DNA of 64,000 nt. Source: Pseudomonas sp. Ga0074129. Its GTDB lineage: Bacteria; Pseudomonadota; Gammaproteobacteria; Pseudomonadales; Pseudomonadaceae. Shown in pieces: positions 25,328 through 35,787 of this stretch. Made by a program: the position numbers and the translations under genes. Every line of letters begins with the position of its first letter. The first letter of the stretch is position 1. The notes beneath the pieces were generated by a model that was not told the origin of the DNA, did no database searches, and saw only the letters and a program-made list of their open reading frames with translations. The stretch spans positions 1 through 64,000 of the forward strand of contig LNDO01000100.1 of NCBI GenBank assembly GCA_001465025.1, written 5' to 3'.

Positions 25328-27373
25328 ATGAAAAAACTAAATGCAGGTAAATTGTTAGCAGGTGCGCGCAGTAGCACATTGATCGCAGGGCTGTTTATTG
25401 TCCTGATCGTTTCGATTGTGTTGTTGTTCGCCAACTTCGCCTACATCAACACCCAATCCAACTACGACACGGAATACGTTGGTCACGCCGGTGAACTGCG
25501 TGTTCTGTCCCAGCGAATTGCCAACAACTCCACGGAAGCGGCGGCAGGTACTGCCGAGGCGTTCGAGTTGCTGCGCGCTGCGCGTAACGACTTCCAGGCA
25601 CGTTGGGGTTACCTGACCGACGGTAACCAAGAAACGGGTCTGCCTGCTGCTCCTGAATCACTCCAGCCGCAGGTGGCTGTGGTGCAGCAAGAGTGGGATA
25701 CGCTGCGGCAGAACACCGACGCCATTCTGGCGAACGAACAAACTGTATTGTCCCTGCACCAGGTAGCTGCCACGCTGGCAGAAACCATTCCGCAGTTGCA
25801 GGTCGAGTACGAAGAAGTTGTCGACATCCTGCTGGAAAGCGGTGCACCTGCTGCTCAGGTCTCGGTTGCACAGCGTCAATCCTTGCTGGCAGAACGTATT
25901 CTGGGTTCTGTAAACAAGGTACTGGCGGGTGACCAGGACTCGGTGCAAGCTGCCGACATGTTCGGTCGCGATGCCAGCCTGTTCGGTCGTGTACTGGCCG
26001 CGATGCTGGAAGGCAACGCCGCCATGGAAATCAGCCAGGTAAGCGACGAAGAAGCTCTCGAGCGTCTGGCTGAAATTTCCGAACTGTTTGAATTCGTATC
26101 CGGTTCGGTAGACGAGATTCTCGAAACCTCGCCTGAGCTGTTCCAGGTACGTGAATCGGCGAACATCATCTTCAGCGTTTCGCAAACCCTGCTGGATAAA
26201 GCCTCTGACCTCGCCGTCGGTTTTGACGACCTGGCCACCGGCCGTGCCGTTAACACCCTGTTCGGTTATGTGCTGGGTGCCTTGGCACTGGGCTCAATTA
26301 TTCTGATCGGCTTGGTGATGGTGCGTGAAACGAACCGCCGCTTGAGCGAAACCGCTGAGAAAAACGAACGTAACCAGGCGGCGATTCTGCGACTGCTCGA
26401 CGAAATCGCCGACCTCGCGGACGGTGACTTGACTGTGGCCGCGACGGTAACCGAGGACTTCACCGGTGCCATTGCGGACTCCATCAACTACTCCATCGAC
26501 CAACTGCGTGACCTGGTAGCCACGATTAACCTGACCGCCGTTCAGGTAGCCGGTGCTGCTCAGGAAACCCAGGCCACGGCGATGCACCTGGCGGAAGCTT
26601 CCGAGCTCCAGGCTCAGGAAATTGCCGGTGCCTCGGCGGCGATCAACGAAATGGCCGTGTCGATTGACCAGGTATCGGCGAACGCCTCTGAATCCTCCGC
26701 GGTAGCAGAGCGTTCCGTAGCAATCGCCAACAAGGGTAACGAAGTCGTACACAACACCATCACCGGCATGGATAACATCCGTGAGCAGATCCAAGACACC
26801 TCCAAGCGAATCAAGCGCCTCGGTGAGTCGTCTCAGGAGATCGGTGACATCGTTAGCCTGATTAACGACATTGCTGACCAGACCAACATCCTCGCACTTA
26901 ACGCCGCGATTCAGGCCTCCATGGCCGGTGACGCGGGTCGAGGCTTCGCCGTAGTAGCGGACGAGGTACAACGCCTCGCAGAACGTTCCTCTGCTGCAAC
27001 CAAGCAGATCGAGGCGCTGGTTAAGACGATTCAGACCGACACCAACGAAGCCGTTATCTCGATGGAGCAAACGACCTCCGAAGTGGTACGCGGTGCTCGT
27101 CTGGCACAGGACGCCGGGGTTGCACTGGAAGAGATCGAGAAGGTATCGAAAACCCTCGCGGCCTTGATTCAGAACATCTCCAACGCCGCTCGCCAGCAGG
27201 CTTCATCGGCGGGTCACATTTCCAACACGATGAACGTCATCCAGGAGATCGCCTCGCAAACCTCGTCCGGTACCACGGCCACCGCCAAGAGCATTGGTAA
27301 CTTGGCCAAAATGGCCAGTGAAATGCGTAAGTCGGTATCCGGCTTTACCTTGCCGGGTGGGGAGCAGGCCTAA
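25328..27373 (+). CDS. pilJ: Chemoreceptor PilJ of the Chp system
   Basis: The 681-residue protein matches P. aeruginosa PilJ in length. It has a first membrane segment at about 18-40, a helical periplasmic sensing region to about 305, a second membrane segment at about 310-333, a HAMP-type region, and a cytoplasmic signalling domain. The tip ([19 protein letters not shown]) keeps the PilJ-specific QAS instead of the usual EAA, and the flank [18 protein letters not shown] is normal. It senses pilus-surface interaction through contacts with pilin, according to work on P. aeruginosa. Confidence 0.96.
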   Translation: MKKLNAGKLLAGARSSTLIAGLFIVLIVSIVLLFANFAYINTQSNYDTEYVGHAGELRVLSQRIANNSTEAAAGTAEAFELLRAARNDFQARWGYLTDGNQETGLPAAPESLQPQVAVVQQEWDTLRQNTDAILANEQTVLSLHQVAATLAETIPQLQVEYEEVVDILLESGAPAAQVSVAQRQSLLAERILGSVNKVLAGDQDSVQAADMFGRDASLFGRVLAAMLEGNAAMEISQVSDEEALERLAEISELFEFVSGSVDEILETSPELFQVRESANIIFSVSQTLLDKASDLAVGFDDLATGRAVNTLFGYVLGALALGSIILIGLVMVRETNRRLSETAEKNERNQAAILRLLDEIADLADGDLTVAATVTEDFTGAIADSINYSIDQLRDLVATINLTAVQVAGAAQETQATAMHLAEASELQAQEIAGASAAINEMAVSIDQVSANASESSAVAERSVAIANKGNEVVHNTITGMDNIREQIQDTSKRIKRLGESSQEIGDIVSLINDIADQTNILALNAAIQASMAGDAGRGFAVVADEVQRLAERSSAATKQIEALVKTIQTDTNEAVISMEQTTSEVVRGARLAQDAGVALEEIEKVSKTLAALIQNISNAARQQASSAGHISNTMNVIQEIASQTSSGTTATAKSIGNLAKMASEMRKSVSGFTLPGGEQA

Positions 27374-27384
27374 GCCGTTGCTGT

Positions 27385-27408
27385 GCGACAGGCTGAAAAG
27401 CCTGTCGC
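27385..27408 (+). other. Strong hairpin between pilJ and pilK
   Basis: A perfect ten-base stem GCGACAGGCT with a GAAA tetraloop lies 11 bases after the pilJ stop. Only two T residues follow, so it is more likely an mRNA 3'-protecting structure or partial attenuator than a full terminator. Confidence 0.55.
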
Positions 27409-27441
27409 TTAGAGGCTTTAGCCGTAAGCGAGGGGCACGAC

Positions 27442-28299
27442 ATGCAGTCAGGCGTCTGGGCCTTGCAGCCTCTGGCAGACATGACAGCCACGGAGTTTCG
27501 TGACTGGCAAACGTTGCTTGAGGAGCGTACCGGGGTTGTACTCAATGAGCGTAGGCGTGCATTTCTGCAGACCAATCTGAGCGCGCGGATGCGCGAGCTG
27601 GGTGTGGCCGAATACGCAGCGTACTACCGGCAGGTGACTGATGGGCCGCGTGGCGCGGTGGAATGGTCAACCCTGTTGGACCGTTTGACCGTTCAGGAAA
27701 CGCGCTTCTTTCGTCATCGCCCTTCTTTTGATGTGCTGGAAGGCTACCTGCGTGACCGTTTGCAGCAAGGCATGAGCCAGCCTTGGGAGTTGTGGAGCGT
27801 GGGCTGCGCCAGTGGCGAAGAGCCTTATTCGCTGGCCATCAGTGCGGCCGAAGTGTTGCGTGAGACGGATAAGCCTGATTTTTATGGGGTTACGGGGACT
27901 GATATCAGCCTGAATGCCCTAAGTAAGGCACGCGAAGGTCAGTACACGGCGCGTCGTTTGGAATTGTTGGATGAAGAACTATGTCAGCGTTACTTCGTTG
28001 CGCAGGGTGAAGGGCGTTTCAAAGTCGTGCCTACGTTGGCAGGTCGAGTGTGTTGTGCCCGGCTAAATGTGTTGGAGCTTGCCAAGGCTCCAATGACCGG
28101 AATGGACGTTATTTTTTGCCAGAACTTGCTGATCTATTTTCGTCGCTGGCGCCGTCGCGAGATCCTCAATCACTTGGCTGAACGCCTTGTGCCAGGGGGG
28201 CTGCTGGTGGTGGGAGTGGGCGAGGTAGCCGGTTGGCAGCACCCGGAATTGATCCCGGTGGCCGACGAGCGAGTTTTGGCGTTTACCCGTAAGGGATAG
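27442..28299 (+). CDS. pilK: CheR-type receptor methyltransferase PilK
   Basis: The 285-residue protein has an N-terminal helical CheR domain with VQETRFFRH, then the SAM-binding segment WSVGCASGEEPYSLAI and the downstream ISLNALSKAREGQY and VIFCQNLLIYF motifs. PilK methylates PilJ, with ChpB as the opposing methylesterase. The 5' end after the initial ATG is short and plausible, though other starts close by cannot be excluded. Confidence 0.93.
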   Translation: MQSGVWALQPLADMTATEFRDWQTLLEERTGVVLNERRRAFLQTNLSARMRELGVAEYAAYYRQVTDGPRGAVEWSTLLDRLTVQETRFFRHRPSFDVLEGYLRDRLQQGMSQPWELWSVGCASGEEPYSLAISAAEVLRETDKPDFYGVTGTDISLNALSKAREGQYTARRLELLDEELCQRYFVAQGEGRFKVVPTLAGRVCCARLNVLELAKAPMTGMDVIFCQNLLIYFRRWRRREILNHLAERLVPGGLLVVGVGEVAGWQHPELIPVADERVLAFTRKG

Positions 28300-28361
28300 C
28301 AGGTTGTTGAAGCGAGAAGACGAGGCAGCAATGACCGCGTAGGTCGTTTTTCAGCAGCTTG
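28300..28361. repeat. Short palindromic repeat between pilK and chpA
   Basis: The ends CAGGTTGTTGAA and TTCAGCAGCTTG are imperfect inverted repeats (9 of 12 positions) and bound a stretch with GAGGCAGCAATGACC. It looks like a small Pseudomonas intergenic repeat, but I see no second copy in this window. Confidence 0.35.
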
Positions 28362-28398
28362 ATAAGGCAGAAGAGCCAAGAATATGAGTGGAGTGGCT

Positions 28399-31300
28399 AT
28401 GGGTGATCGGCACGATTATGTCGCCCTGGAATGGGTTAAAGGCGAGATCGCGGAAACCCTGAAACAGGCGCGTCAAGCCTTAGAGGCGTTCGTTGAGAAC
28501 CCTCAGGACGCTTCACGCATGCGTTTCTGCCAGACCTATGTGCATCAGGTGCTCGGCACGTTGCAGATGGTCGAGTTTTTCGGCGCCGCATTACTCGCTG
28601 AGGAAATGGAGCACCTGGCTGGTGCTTTGATCGACGGACGCGTGACCAACCAGGGTGAAGCCCTGGAAGTGCTGATGCAGTCGATTCTGCAGCTGCCGGT
28701 TTATCTGGACAGAATCCAGACCGCACGCCGTGATCTACCGATGGTGGTGCTGCCTCTGCTCAATGACCTGCGCGCCGCGCGCGGAGAAAAACTCCTCTCG
28801 GAAACCAGCCTTTTTGCTCCGGACATGTCCGAGCGAACGCCTGCGTTACCGAGTGAATCGCTGGAACATCTGCGTACGGAGGAGTTGCCGCCGCTGCTGC
28901 GCAAACTGCGTCAGATGCTGCAAATGGCACTGGTTGGGGTCATCCGTAATCAGGATCTGCCCACTAACCTGGGGTACATGGCGCGGGTCTTCGCACGCCT
29001 GGAAAATCTTTGTAAAGGCTCGCCGTTGGGCCCGCTATGGCAAATCGCGTCGGGTGTGGTCGAAGGGTTGGCCGATGGCAGCGTGGCGAATGGCTCCTCG
29101 GTCCGTACGTTGTTGCGCCAAGTCGACAAAGAGCTCAAACGTCTGGTCGAGCAGGGTGCCGACGCTATCAACCAAGCAGCCCCAGATGAGCTGAATAAAA
29201 ACCTGCTGTTTTATGTCGCCAAGTCATCTGCTCAGTCGCCTCGTGTGCGCAGCCTACGCGACCAATATCGACTCGATGACGCATTGCCGGATGCAGCGGT
29301 CGTTGACGAAGAGCGCGCACGCCTTGCCGGTCCTGACCGTGACGCAATGCGATCGGTTGTGGCTGCCTTGTGTGAGGAGCTGGTTCGCGTCAAAGACAGC
29401 CTTGATCTGTTTGTCCGCAGCGATCGCAGCCAGGTTACTGATCTTGATGCACTCGCTGCGCCGCTCAAACAAATTGCCGATACTCTCGCCGTTTTGGGCT
29501 TTAGCCAGCCGCGCAAGGTCATTGTTGATCAGCTGGATGTAGTCAATGGCCTGGCCAAAGGCCAAGGCGAGCCAAGTGATGCCGTATTGATGGATGTCGC
29601 GGGTGCCCTGCTTTATGTCGAGGCAACGTTGGCTGGCATGGTCGGTCCTGCGCAGGACAGCGGTCGCGAGCAAAGCCATTTGCCCACTACCGATGTGGCG
29701 CAAATCCACCAATTGGTGATCAAAGAAGCGCGCAATGGCCTGGAGCAGGCCAAAGACGCGATCATCGAATTTATCGCCTCGCAGTGGAACCACGAGCACC
29801 TGGCCCGCGTGCCTGACTTGCTAACCCAGGTGCGCGGCGGCTTGGCGATGATTCCCCTGCAGCGTGCGGCGGATTTGCTCAATGCCTGCAATCGCTACAT
29901 TCAAGAACAGTTGTTGGTGCGCAAGGCCGTGCCTAACTGGCAAAGCCTGGATACGTTGGCTGATGCCATCACCAGTGTTGAGTATTACCTGGAGCGTCTG
30001 GCCGAAGACCATGCCACGCAGGGTGATCTGATTCTGGACGTGGCCGAAGAAAGCCTTGAGAGCCTGGGCTATCCACTCAAGGAAAAACCTTCAATCCTGG
30101 ATCGTGTAGAGCCGCGGGTTGAAACGTTTGCCCCTCTGTCAGATCCACTCGATGAGATGGACGTGCTCGATCTTGTTGAGCCGGAGCCAGAGTCTCAAAC
30201 TGAGATGCATGAACTTGTAAAGGTTGAAGAGTCGCTATCCTTTGAGTTGGCTGATGATTTCAGCCATGAGTTTGCCAATCTGGATTCGACTTCGATCGAA
30301 GCGCCGCGCAATGAGTCGCAGTGGATCATCGACACTCCGGTCGAAGAGCTTGAACTGATCGATTTTAGCGTCGACCTTGCCGAAGCTGAGCCACTTGCGC
30401 TGGTCGATAACCATGCAAGCGAAGGCTTGGATCACGACACTCTTGCGCTTGAGAACTATGACTTAGGCGCCGCCGATAGCCCGAGTAATTGGGATGAGGC
30501 CGAGCTTGCGTCCTTGCAGTTGCCCGAAGTTGAGCTGCCGAGTGCGCCGGTTAGTGACTTAGCTGATGAGCCTGAGGGTGAAAAAGCGCTGTCGATGGCC
30601 GACGTGATGGCCGCCCCCGTGCAGGCCATTAACCCGCCTGCCAAAGATGTACCGCTAAGCTTGCTGCCGCCGCCAGCCGGCGAAGAGCCGATTGATGAAG
30701 AGCTGATGGAAGTCTTTATCGAAGAAGTCGGTGAAGTACTCGAAACCATCAATGAATACTTTCCTGCTTGGTGTGCTGACCCAGATGACAAGAATGCGCT
30801 GAGCGAAATTCGCCGCGCATTCCACACGCTCAAGGGCAGCGGCCGTATGGTGCGCGCTCTGGTCATTGGCGAGTTGGGCTGGGCAATCGAGAACTTGCTC
30901 AACCGTGTGCTTGACCGCAGCATAGAACCCAATGCGGACGTGCATCAGGTGATCGCCGATGTAGTTGCGTTGATGCCGGCGCTGGTGGATGAATTCGCCA
31001 ACAAAGCCCAGCGTCAGCGCGATGACGTCGACCACTTGGCCGCCACCGCGCATGCCTTGGCCAAAGGGCACCCGTCGCCAACGCCCGCAGCGCCGACCGA
31101 GCGGGCTGCCATTGCTGATGACAGTCACCTTGCTTCAGTCGATGCTGTGACGACCAACAGCGTATCGTTCGACAATGACGATGACACAGGCCTTGATCCG
31201 CAGTTGCTGGAGATATTCCGCAATGAGGCGGAGATGCACCTCGACACCTTGGTTGGCTTTCTGGCCGACTGCGCCCAAGAGTTGCCCCAGCCCGTCACCG

Positions 31301-34300
31301 ATGATCTGCAGCGCGCCCTACACACCCTAAAGGGCAGTGCCTCCATGGCGGGTATTTTGCCGGTTGCGGAAATTGCCTCGCCGTTGGAAAAACTGGTTAA
31401 AGAATTCAAAACCAATCTGATCCCGATGGACCTGGCGGAAGCCGAGTTGCTAAGCAGCGCGGAGAAGCTTTTCCGGCTTGGGCTTGAGCAACTCGAAAGC
31501 ACGCCTTTGGCTGTATTGCCTGGCGCGAGCGAGTTTCTTGAGCGGGTGCAAAAGCTACACAGCGATCGCCTCGAGCATGCCGAGAGCAGCCGTCAGGACG
31601 AGTCAGGCGAGAAGCGTGATCCGCAGTTGATCAGCATCTTCCTGGCTGAAGGCATGGATATCCTGCTGGATGCCGAAGATTTGCTGCACAAGTGGCGTGA
31701 GCATCCATCCGAGCGACAGGAGCTTAGCGCGCTACTTGAAGAATTAACCACGCTGGGGCGTGGCGCCGAGATGGCCGACCTGCCGCAGATCGATGAGCTG
31801 TGTGAAGCCCTGCTAGACCTTTACGGCGCTGTCGAAGATGGCAGCTTGGCAGTCAGCGACCGGTTCTTCACTGAGGCTGAGCAAGCCCATGAAGCATTGA
31901 TCGGCATGATGGACCAAGTGGCGGCGGCGCTTGAGGTTAGCCCTGCACCTGAGCGTGTGCAGGCGCTGCGCAGTTTGTTGGACGAGGCGCTCGATCCGAG
32001 AGCGCTAGCGCTGTTATCCACTACAGCGGATGGTGGCATTGAGGTGGTTGAACTCACCGACGCTACCGAGGCGCTGCAGACCGTCGCCTTGGGTGATGTG
32101 CTGGATGTCGGTGAAGGTCCAGCAGCAGAGGTTGAGATCGAACAAGCCGAGTTGACGCCCGCTGCTGAGCCAACGCCTGCTTCAGTTGGCTCCGTCAGCG
32201 ATGTCTTCCACGAGTCGCTCGATGAGGAGATGGTCGCGATTTTCCTCGAAGAGGCCGTCGATATCCTCGACAGCGCGGGCAAGGCACTGGAGCGTTGGTT
32301 AGCTGACCCTGAGAACAAGCCTGCGCTCTCGTCGCTTCAGCGAGATTTGCACACCCTTAAAGGTGGTGCGCGAATGGCTGAGATCCGCCCAATTGGGGAC
32401 TTGGCGCACGAGCTGGAATCGCTTTATGAAGGCCTGATTGACCGCCGTTATAGCGCCTCGCCCATGCTCGCTGGCTTGCTGCAACAGAGCCATGACCAAC
32501 TGGCACGTTTGCTTGAGCAGTTGCAGGCACAGACTGCACTGCATTCACCCGATGACTTAATTGAAAGCATTCGCGACTTTCGTCTAAACGGTGCTGCGGG
32601 TCAGTCGCAAGTCCCAGCCAATACTGTTGTCCAATTTGAAGCCGAAGCCGAAGCCGAAGCCGAAGCTGAAGAGATTGAGTTTGATGTGGGGGCAGCTGTT
32701 GAGCCTGAAATGTTCGCGCCGCTGGAGCTGCCCGGCATCGAAGAAGAGATTGATTTCGGCATACTGGCTGACGTGACGCAGTCGACTGAATTCGGCTCAG
32801 CGCAGCGAGAGCAAGTGTTGGATGACCCGCAATTCGAAGAGCCTGCGCTTGAGCAGCAGCCCGACATAAGTGCTGAGTTTCCTTTAGATCCGGTGTTTGA
32901 ACAGCAGGATGCTGAGCCGCTGGCTGAAGTCCTGTCAGCAGCGCCGATGCCTCACGACGAGCGCGATCCTGAGTTGGTCGAAATCTTCCTTGAAGAAGGT
33001 TTTGACATCATGGATAGCGCAGGCGCTGCCTTGCAGCGCTGGATGGATAATGTCGACAACAGCCTTGAGCTTGAGTCGTTGCAACGTGATCTGCACACCC
33101 TCAAGGGTGGTGCGCGCATGGCCGAAATTCGTGAGATTGGTGATCTGGCCCATGAGCTGGAGTTCCTCTACGAAGGGCTTGGGCAAGGTCGACTGCGCCC
33201 AAGTCAGGATCTGTTTACCTTGCTGCAAAGCTGCCAAGACAGCTTGGCTGAGATGCTTGAAGCGGTACGCGACAAGCAGCAGACCCCGTCGGGCGATGCG
33301 TTGATTGAGACCATCAAACGCTTTCGCGCCAATCCAGATGAGCAGCTGAACATGCCTTCTGCGGTCGCGCTCAAAGCTGTGGAAGTTCAGTCTGAAGAGG
33401 AGACCGAATCCGACATCCTCGACATCTTCCTCGAAGAGGGCGATGAACTTCTGGAGGCCATGGAAAGCGCCATGGGCCGTCTGGAGGAAGACCGCGAAGA
33501 TGGCAGCAGCATTGAAGAACTGCAGCGCATTCTGCACACCCTCAAAGGTGGCGCACGCCTGGCTGGGCAAAAGCGTCTGGGTGATTTGGCGCACAACCTG
33601 GAGCAGCATTTAGCTGAGGCTCAGGCCCAAGGCTTGCCATTACCGCAGAGCCTGTTTGTTGATGTGCAGTCGGGTTTCGAGGGTTTGCAGCAAGAGCTGG
33701 ATGCACTGCGTCAGCGCCTGAATGACAGCTTGGAGTCTGAAACCGAACAGCATCCAGTCATAGTGCCAGCGTTGGCACCTGTACCTGCACCTGCATCACG
33801 CAGCTATGACCTGGCTAGCTCGATTGTCGCCGCCAGCGCGATGCCGGCAGAGGAAGTCGTGGCTAAGGTGCTGCCATTCGTGCGCCGCGCCCAAGAGGCG
33901 GCACTTGAAGCGGCGTCACGGCGTGCTCCGCAGGAACTGGTCAAAGTTCCTGCCGAACTGTTGGAAGGCTTGGTTAACCTAGCCGGTGAAACCTCGATCT
34001 TCCGTGGTCGGGTTGAGCAACAGGTCAGTGACTTCGGTTTCACCCTGGGTGAGATGGAAGCCACCATCGACCGCGTTCGCGATCAGTTGCGCCGTCTTGA
34101 CACTGAAACCCAGGCACAAATTCTCAGCCGTATTCAGGCTGAAGCCGAGCGTGTCGGTTATGAAGACTTTGACCCGCTGGAGATGGACCGTCACTCACAG
34201 TTGCAGCAGCTTTCGCGCTCACTTTTTGAGTCGGCGTCTGACTTGCTCGATCTGAAAGAAACCCTCGCCGCACGTAACCGCGACGCGGAAACCCTGTTGC

Positions 34301-35787
34301 TGCAACAAGCGCGCGTCAACTCCGAGCTGCAGGAAGGCCTGATGCGTACGCGCATGGTGCCGTTTGACCGGCTAGTACCGCGTCTGCGTCGTATCGTGCG
34401 ACAAATTTCTGGAGAGCTGGGCAAACAAGTCGAGTTCCTCGTCGGCAACGCCGAAGGTGAAATGGACCGTACGGTGCTTGAACGCATCGTTGCACCGCTG
34501 GAGCACATGCTGCGTAACGCCGTTGACCACGGTATTGAAACGGCGGATGTGCGTCGTGCGGCCGGTAAGCCTGAGCAGGGCACCATTCGTCTGGGTCTGG
34601 GGCGTGAGGGCGGTGATGTTGTCCTGACCCTGTCTGACGATGGCGGTGGTATTCGTCTCGATGCCGTCAAACGCAAAGCGATTGAGCGCGGCTTGATGGA
34701 TGCCGACTCGGACCTGACCGACTACGAAGTGTTGCAGTTCATCCTTGAAGCGGGTTTCTCCACTGCCGAGAAGGTGACACAGATTTCTGGCCGTGGCGTT
34801 GGCATGGACGTGGTCCACTCCGAGGTCAAGCAGCTTGGCGGTTCGATGAGTATCGAGTCGCTACCGGGCACCGGCACAACCTTCACCATCCGTCTGCCGT
34901 TTACGGTATCGGTTAACCGCGCACTAATGGTGCTCTCCGGTGAAGACCTGTACGCCATTCCGCTTAACACCATTGAAGGTATCGTGCGGGTTTCCCCGTA
35001 TGAGTTGGAGGCCTACTACGGCCCCGACGCTCCGCGGTTCGAATACGCCGGGCAAAGCTATGAGCTGCGTTACTTGGGCGATCTGCTGAACAATGGACAG
35101 CAGCCCAAGTTGGTCGGCCAAAGCCTGCCGTTGCCGGTGATTCTGGTGCGCTCGAAAGAACACGCCGTGGCTGTTCAGGTTGACTCGTTGGCCGGTTCGC
35201 GGGAAATCGTGGTGAAGAGCCTCGGGCCGCAGTTTGCCGGCGTGCACGGGATTTCCGGTGCAACCATCCTTGGGGACGGTCGCGTGGTGGTCATTCTCGA
35301 TCTGCTGGCCACCATTCGTGTGTTACATGCGCACTTGCTGACGCAGTTGCAACCACGTCAGATCAAGCAAACTGCCACCGCCGCTGAGATTGAAGCGGAT
35401 CGCCCAACCCTGGTGATGGTGGTCGACGACTCGGTTACCGTGCGCAAGGTGACCAGTCGCCTGCTTGAGCGTAACGGCATGAACGTGTTGACTGCTAAAG
35501 ATGGCGTTGATGCCATCTCGCTGCTGCAAGAACGCAAGCCGGACATCATGCTGCTGGACATCGAAATGCCACGCATGGACGGCTTCGAAGTTGCCACCTT
35601 GGTGCGTCACGACGAAGGCCTGAAAGACCTGCCTATCATCATGATCACCTCGCGTACCGGTGAGAAACACCGTGAGCGCGCCATGAACATTGGTGTTAAT
35701 GAATACCTCGGCAAGCCCTACCAGGAGTCTCTGTTGCTCGAAACCATTCAGCAATTGGTGGATCGCCACCCGGTGAACCGCCCATGA
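28399..35787 (+). CDS. chpA: Hybrid chemotaxis kinase ChpA, multi-phosphotransfer
   Basis: The product is 2462 residues. The N-terminus MGDRHDYVALEWVKGEIAET matches P. aeruginosa ChpA, and a GGAG five bases before the ATG at 28399 supports this start over the ATG at 28384. Phosphotransfer motifs: YVHQVLG (His49), then five HTLKG motifs with histidines near 809, 975, 1318, 1566 and 1713, plus a degenerate module at LEELTTLGRG where the histidine is missing. Next come dimerisation, HATPase (N-box EHMLRNAVDHG near 2035), CheW-like (about 2168-2310) and receiver (Asp2387 in [11 protein letters not shown]) domains. It phosphorylates PilG and PilH. Acidic linkers join the phosphotransfer modules, and one contains a tandem hexanucleotide repeat. 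Confidence 0.96.
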   Translation: MGDRHDYVALEWVKGEIAETLKQARQALEAFVENPQDASRMRFCQTYVHQVLGTLQMVEFFGAALLAEEMEHLAGALIDGRVTNQGEALEVLMQSILQLPVYLDRIQTARRDLPMVVLPLLNDLRAARGEKLLSETSLFAPDMSERTPALPSESLEHLRTEELPPLLRKLRQMLQMALVGVIRNQDLPTNLGYMARVFARLENLCKGSPLGPLWQIASGVVEGLADGSVANGSSVRTLLRQVDKELKRLVEQGADAINQAAPDELNKNLLFYVAKSSAQSPRVRSLRDQYRLDDALPDAAVVDEERARLAGPDRDAMRSVVAALCEELVRVKDSLDLFVRSDRSQVTDLDALAAPLKQIADTLAVLGFSQPRKVIVDQLDVVNGLAKGQGEPSDAVLMDVAGALLYVEATLAGMVGPAQDSGREQSHLPTTDVAQIHQLVIKEARNGLEQAKDAIIEFIASQWNHEHLARVPDLLTQVRGGLAMIPLQRAADLLNACNRYIQEQLLVRKAVPNWQSLDTLADAITSVEYYLERLAEDHATQGDLILDVAEESLESLGYPLKEKPSILDRVEPRVETFAPLSDPLDEMDVLDLVEPEPESQTEMHELVKVEESLSFELADDFSHEFANLDSTSIEAPRNESQWIIDTPVEELELIDFSVDLAEAEPLALVDNHASEGLDHDTLALENYDLGAADSPSNWDEAELASLQLPEVELPSAPVSDLADEPEGEKALSMADVMAAPVQAINPPAKDVPLSLLPPPAGEEPIDEELMEVFIEEVGEVLETINEYFPAWCADPDDKNALSEIRRAFHTLKGSGRMVRALVIGELGWAIENLLNRVLDRSIEPNADVHQVIADVVALMPALVDEFANKAQRQRDDVDHLAATAHALAKGHPSPTPAAPTERAAIADDSHLASVDAVTTNSVSFDNDDDTGLDPQLLEIFRNEAEMHLDTLVGFLADCAQELPQPVTDDLQRALHTLKGSASMAGILPVAEIASPLEKLVKEFKTNLIPMDLAEAELLSSAEKLFRLGLEQLESTPLAVLPGASEFLERVQKLHSDRLEHAESSRQDESGEKRDPQLISIFLAEGMDILLDAEDLLHKWREHPSERQELSALLEELTTLGRGAEMADLPQIDELCEALLDLYGAVEDGSLAVSDRFFTEAEQAHEALIGMMDQVAAALEVSPAPERVQALRSLLDEALDPRALALLSTTADGGIEVVELTDATEALQTVALGDVLDVGEGPAAEVEIEQAELTPAAEPTPASVGSVSDVFHESLDEEMVAIFLEEAVDILDSAGKALERWLADPENKPALSSLQRDLHTLKGGARMAEIRPIGDLAHELESLYEGLIDRRYSASPMLAGLLQQSHDQLARLLEQLQAQTALHSPDDLIESIRDFRLNGAAGQSQVPANTVVQFEAEAEAEAEAEEIEFDVGAAVEPEMFAPLELPGIEEEIDFGILADVTQSTEFGSAQREQVLDDPQFEEPALEQQPDISAEFPLDPVFEQQDAEPLAEVLSAAPMPHDERDPELVEIFLEEGFDIMDSAGAALQRWMDNVDNSLELESLQRDLHTLKGGARMAEIREIGDLAHELEFLYEGLGQGRLRPSQDLFTLLQSCQDSLAEMLEAVRDKQQTPSGDALIETIKRFRANPDEQLNMPSAVALKAVEVQSEEETESDILDIFLEEGDELLEAMESAMGRLEEDREDGSSIEELQRILHTLKGGARLAGQKRLGDLAHNLEQHLAEAQAQGLPLPQSLFVDVQSGFEGLQQELDALRQRLNDSLESETEQHPVIVPALAPVPAPASRSYDLASSIVAASAMPAEEVVAKVLPFVRRAQEAALEAASRRAPQELVKVPAELLEGLVNLAGETSIFRGRVEQQVSDFGFTLGEMEATIDRVRDQLRRLDTETQAQILSRIQAEAERVGYEDFDPLEMDRHSQLQQLSRSLFESASDLLDLKETLAARNRDAETLLLQQARVNSELQEGLMRTRMVPFDRLVPRLRRIVRQISGELGKQVEFLVGNAEGEMDRTVLERIVAPLEHMLRNAVDHGIETADVRRAAGKPEQGTIRLGLGREGGDVVLTLSDDGGGIRLDAVKRKAIERGLMDADSDLTDYEVLQFILEAGFSTAEKVTQISGRGVGMDVVHSEVKQLGGSMSIESLPGTGTTFTIRLPFTVSVNRALMVLSGEDLYAIPLNTIEGIVRVSPYELEAYYGPDAPRFEYAGQSYELRYLGDLLNNGQQPKLVGQSLPLPVILVRSKEHAVAVQVDSLAGSREIVVKSLGPQFAGVHGISGATILGDGRVVVILDLLATIRVLHAHLLTQLQPRQIKQTATAAEIEADRPTLVMVVDDSVTVRKVTSRLLERNGMNVLTAKDGVDAISLLQERKPDIMLLDIEMPRMDGFEVATLVRHDEGLKDLPIIMITSRTGEKHRERAMNIGVNEYLGKPYQESLLLETIQQLVDRHPVNRP
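32637..32671 (+). repeat. Hexanucleotide tandem repeat in chpA linker
   Basis: GAAGCC units repeat five times with a final GAAGCT, encoding a Glu-Ala run in the linker between two phosphotransfer modules. Length changes by slippage would stay in frame. Confidence 0.8.

Noticed and set aside
30400..33000. Repeated HTLKG segments considered as a possible gene duplication or assembly repeat
   Set aside because: The modules differ in sequence and the number fits the known multi-phosphotransfer design of ChpA.
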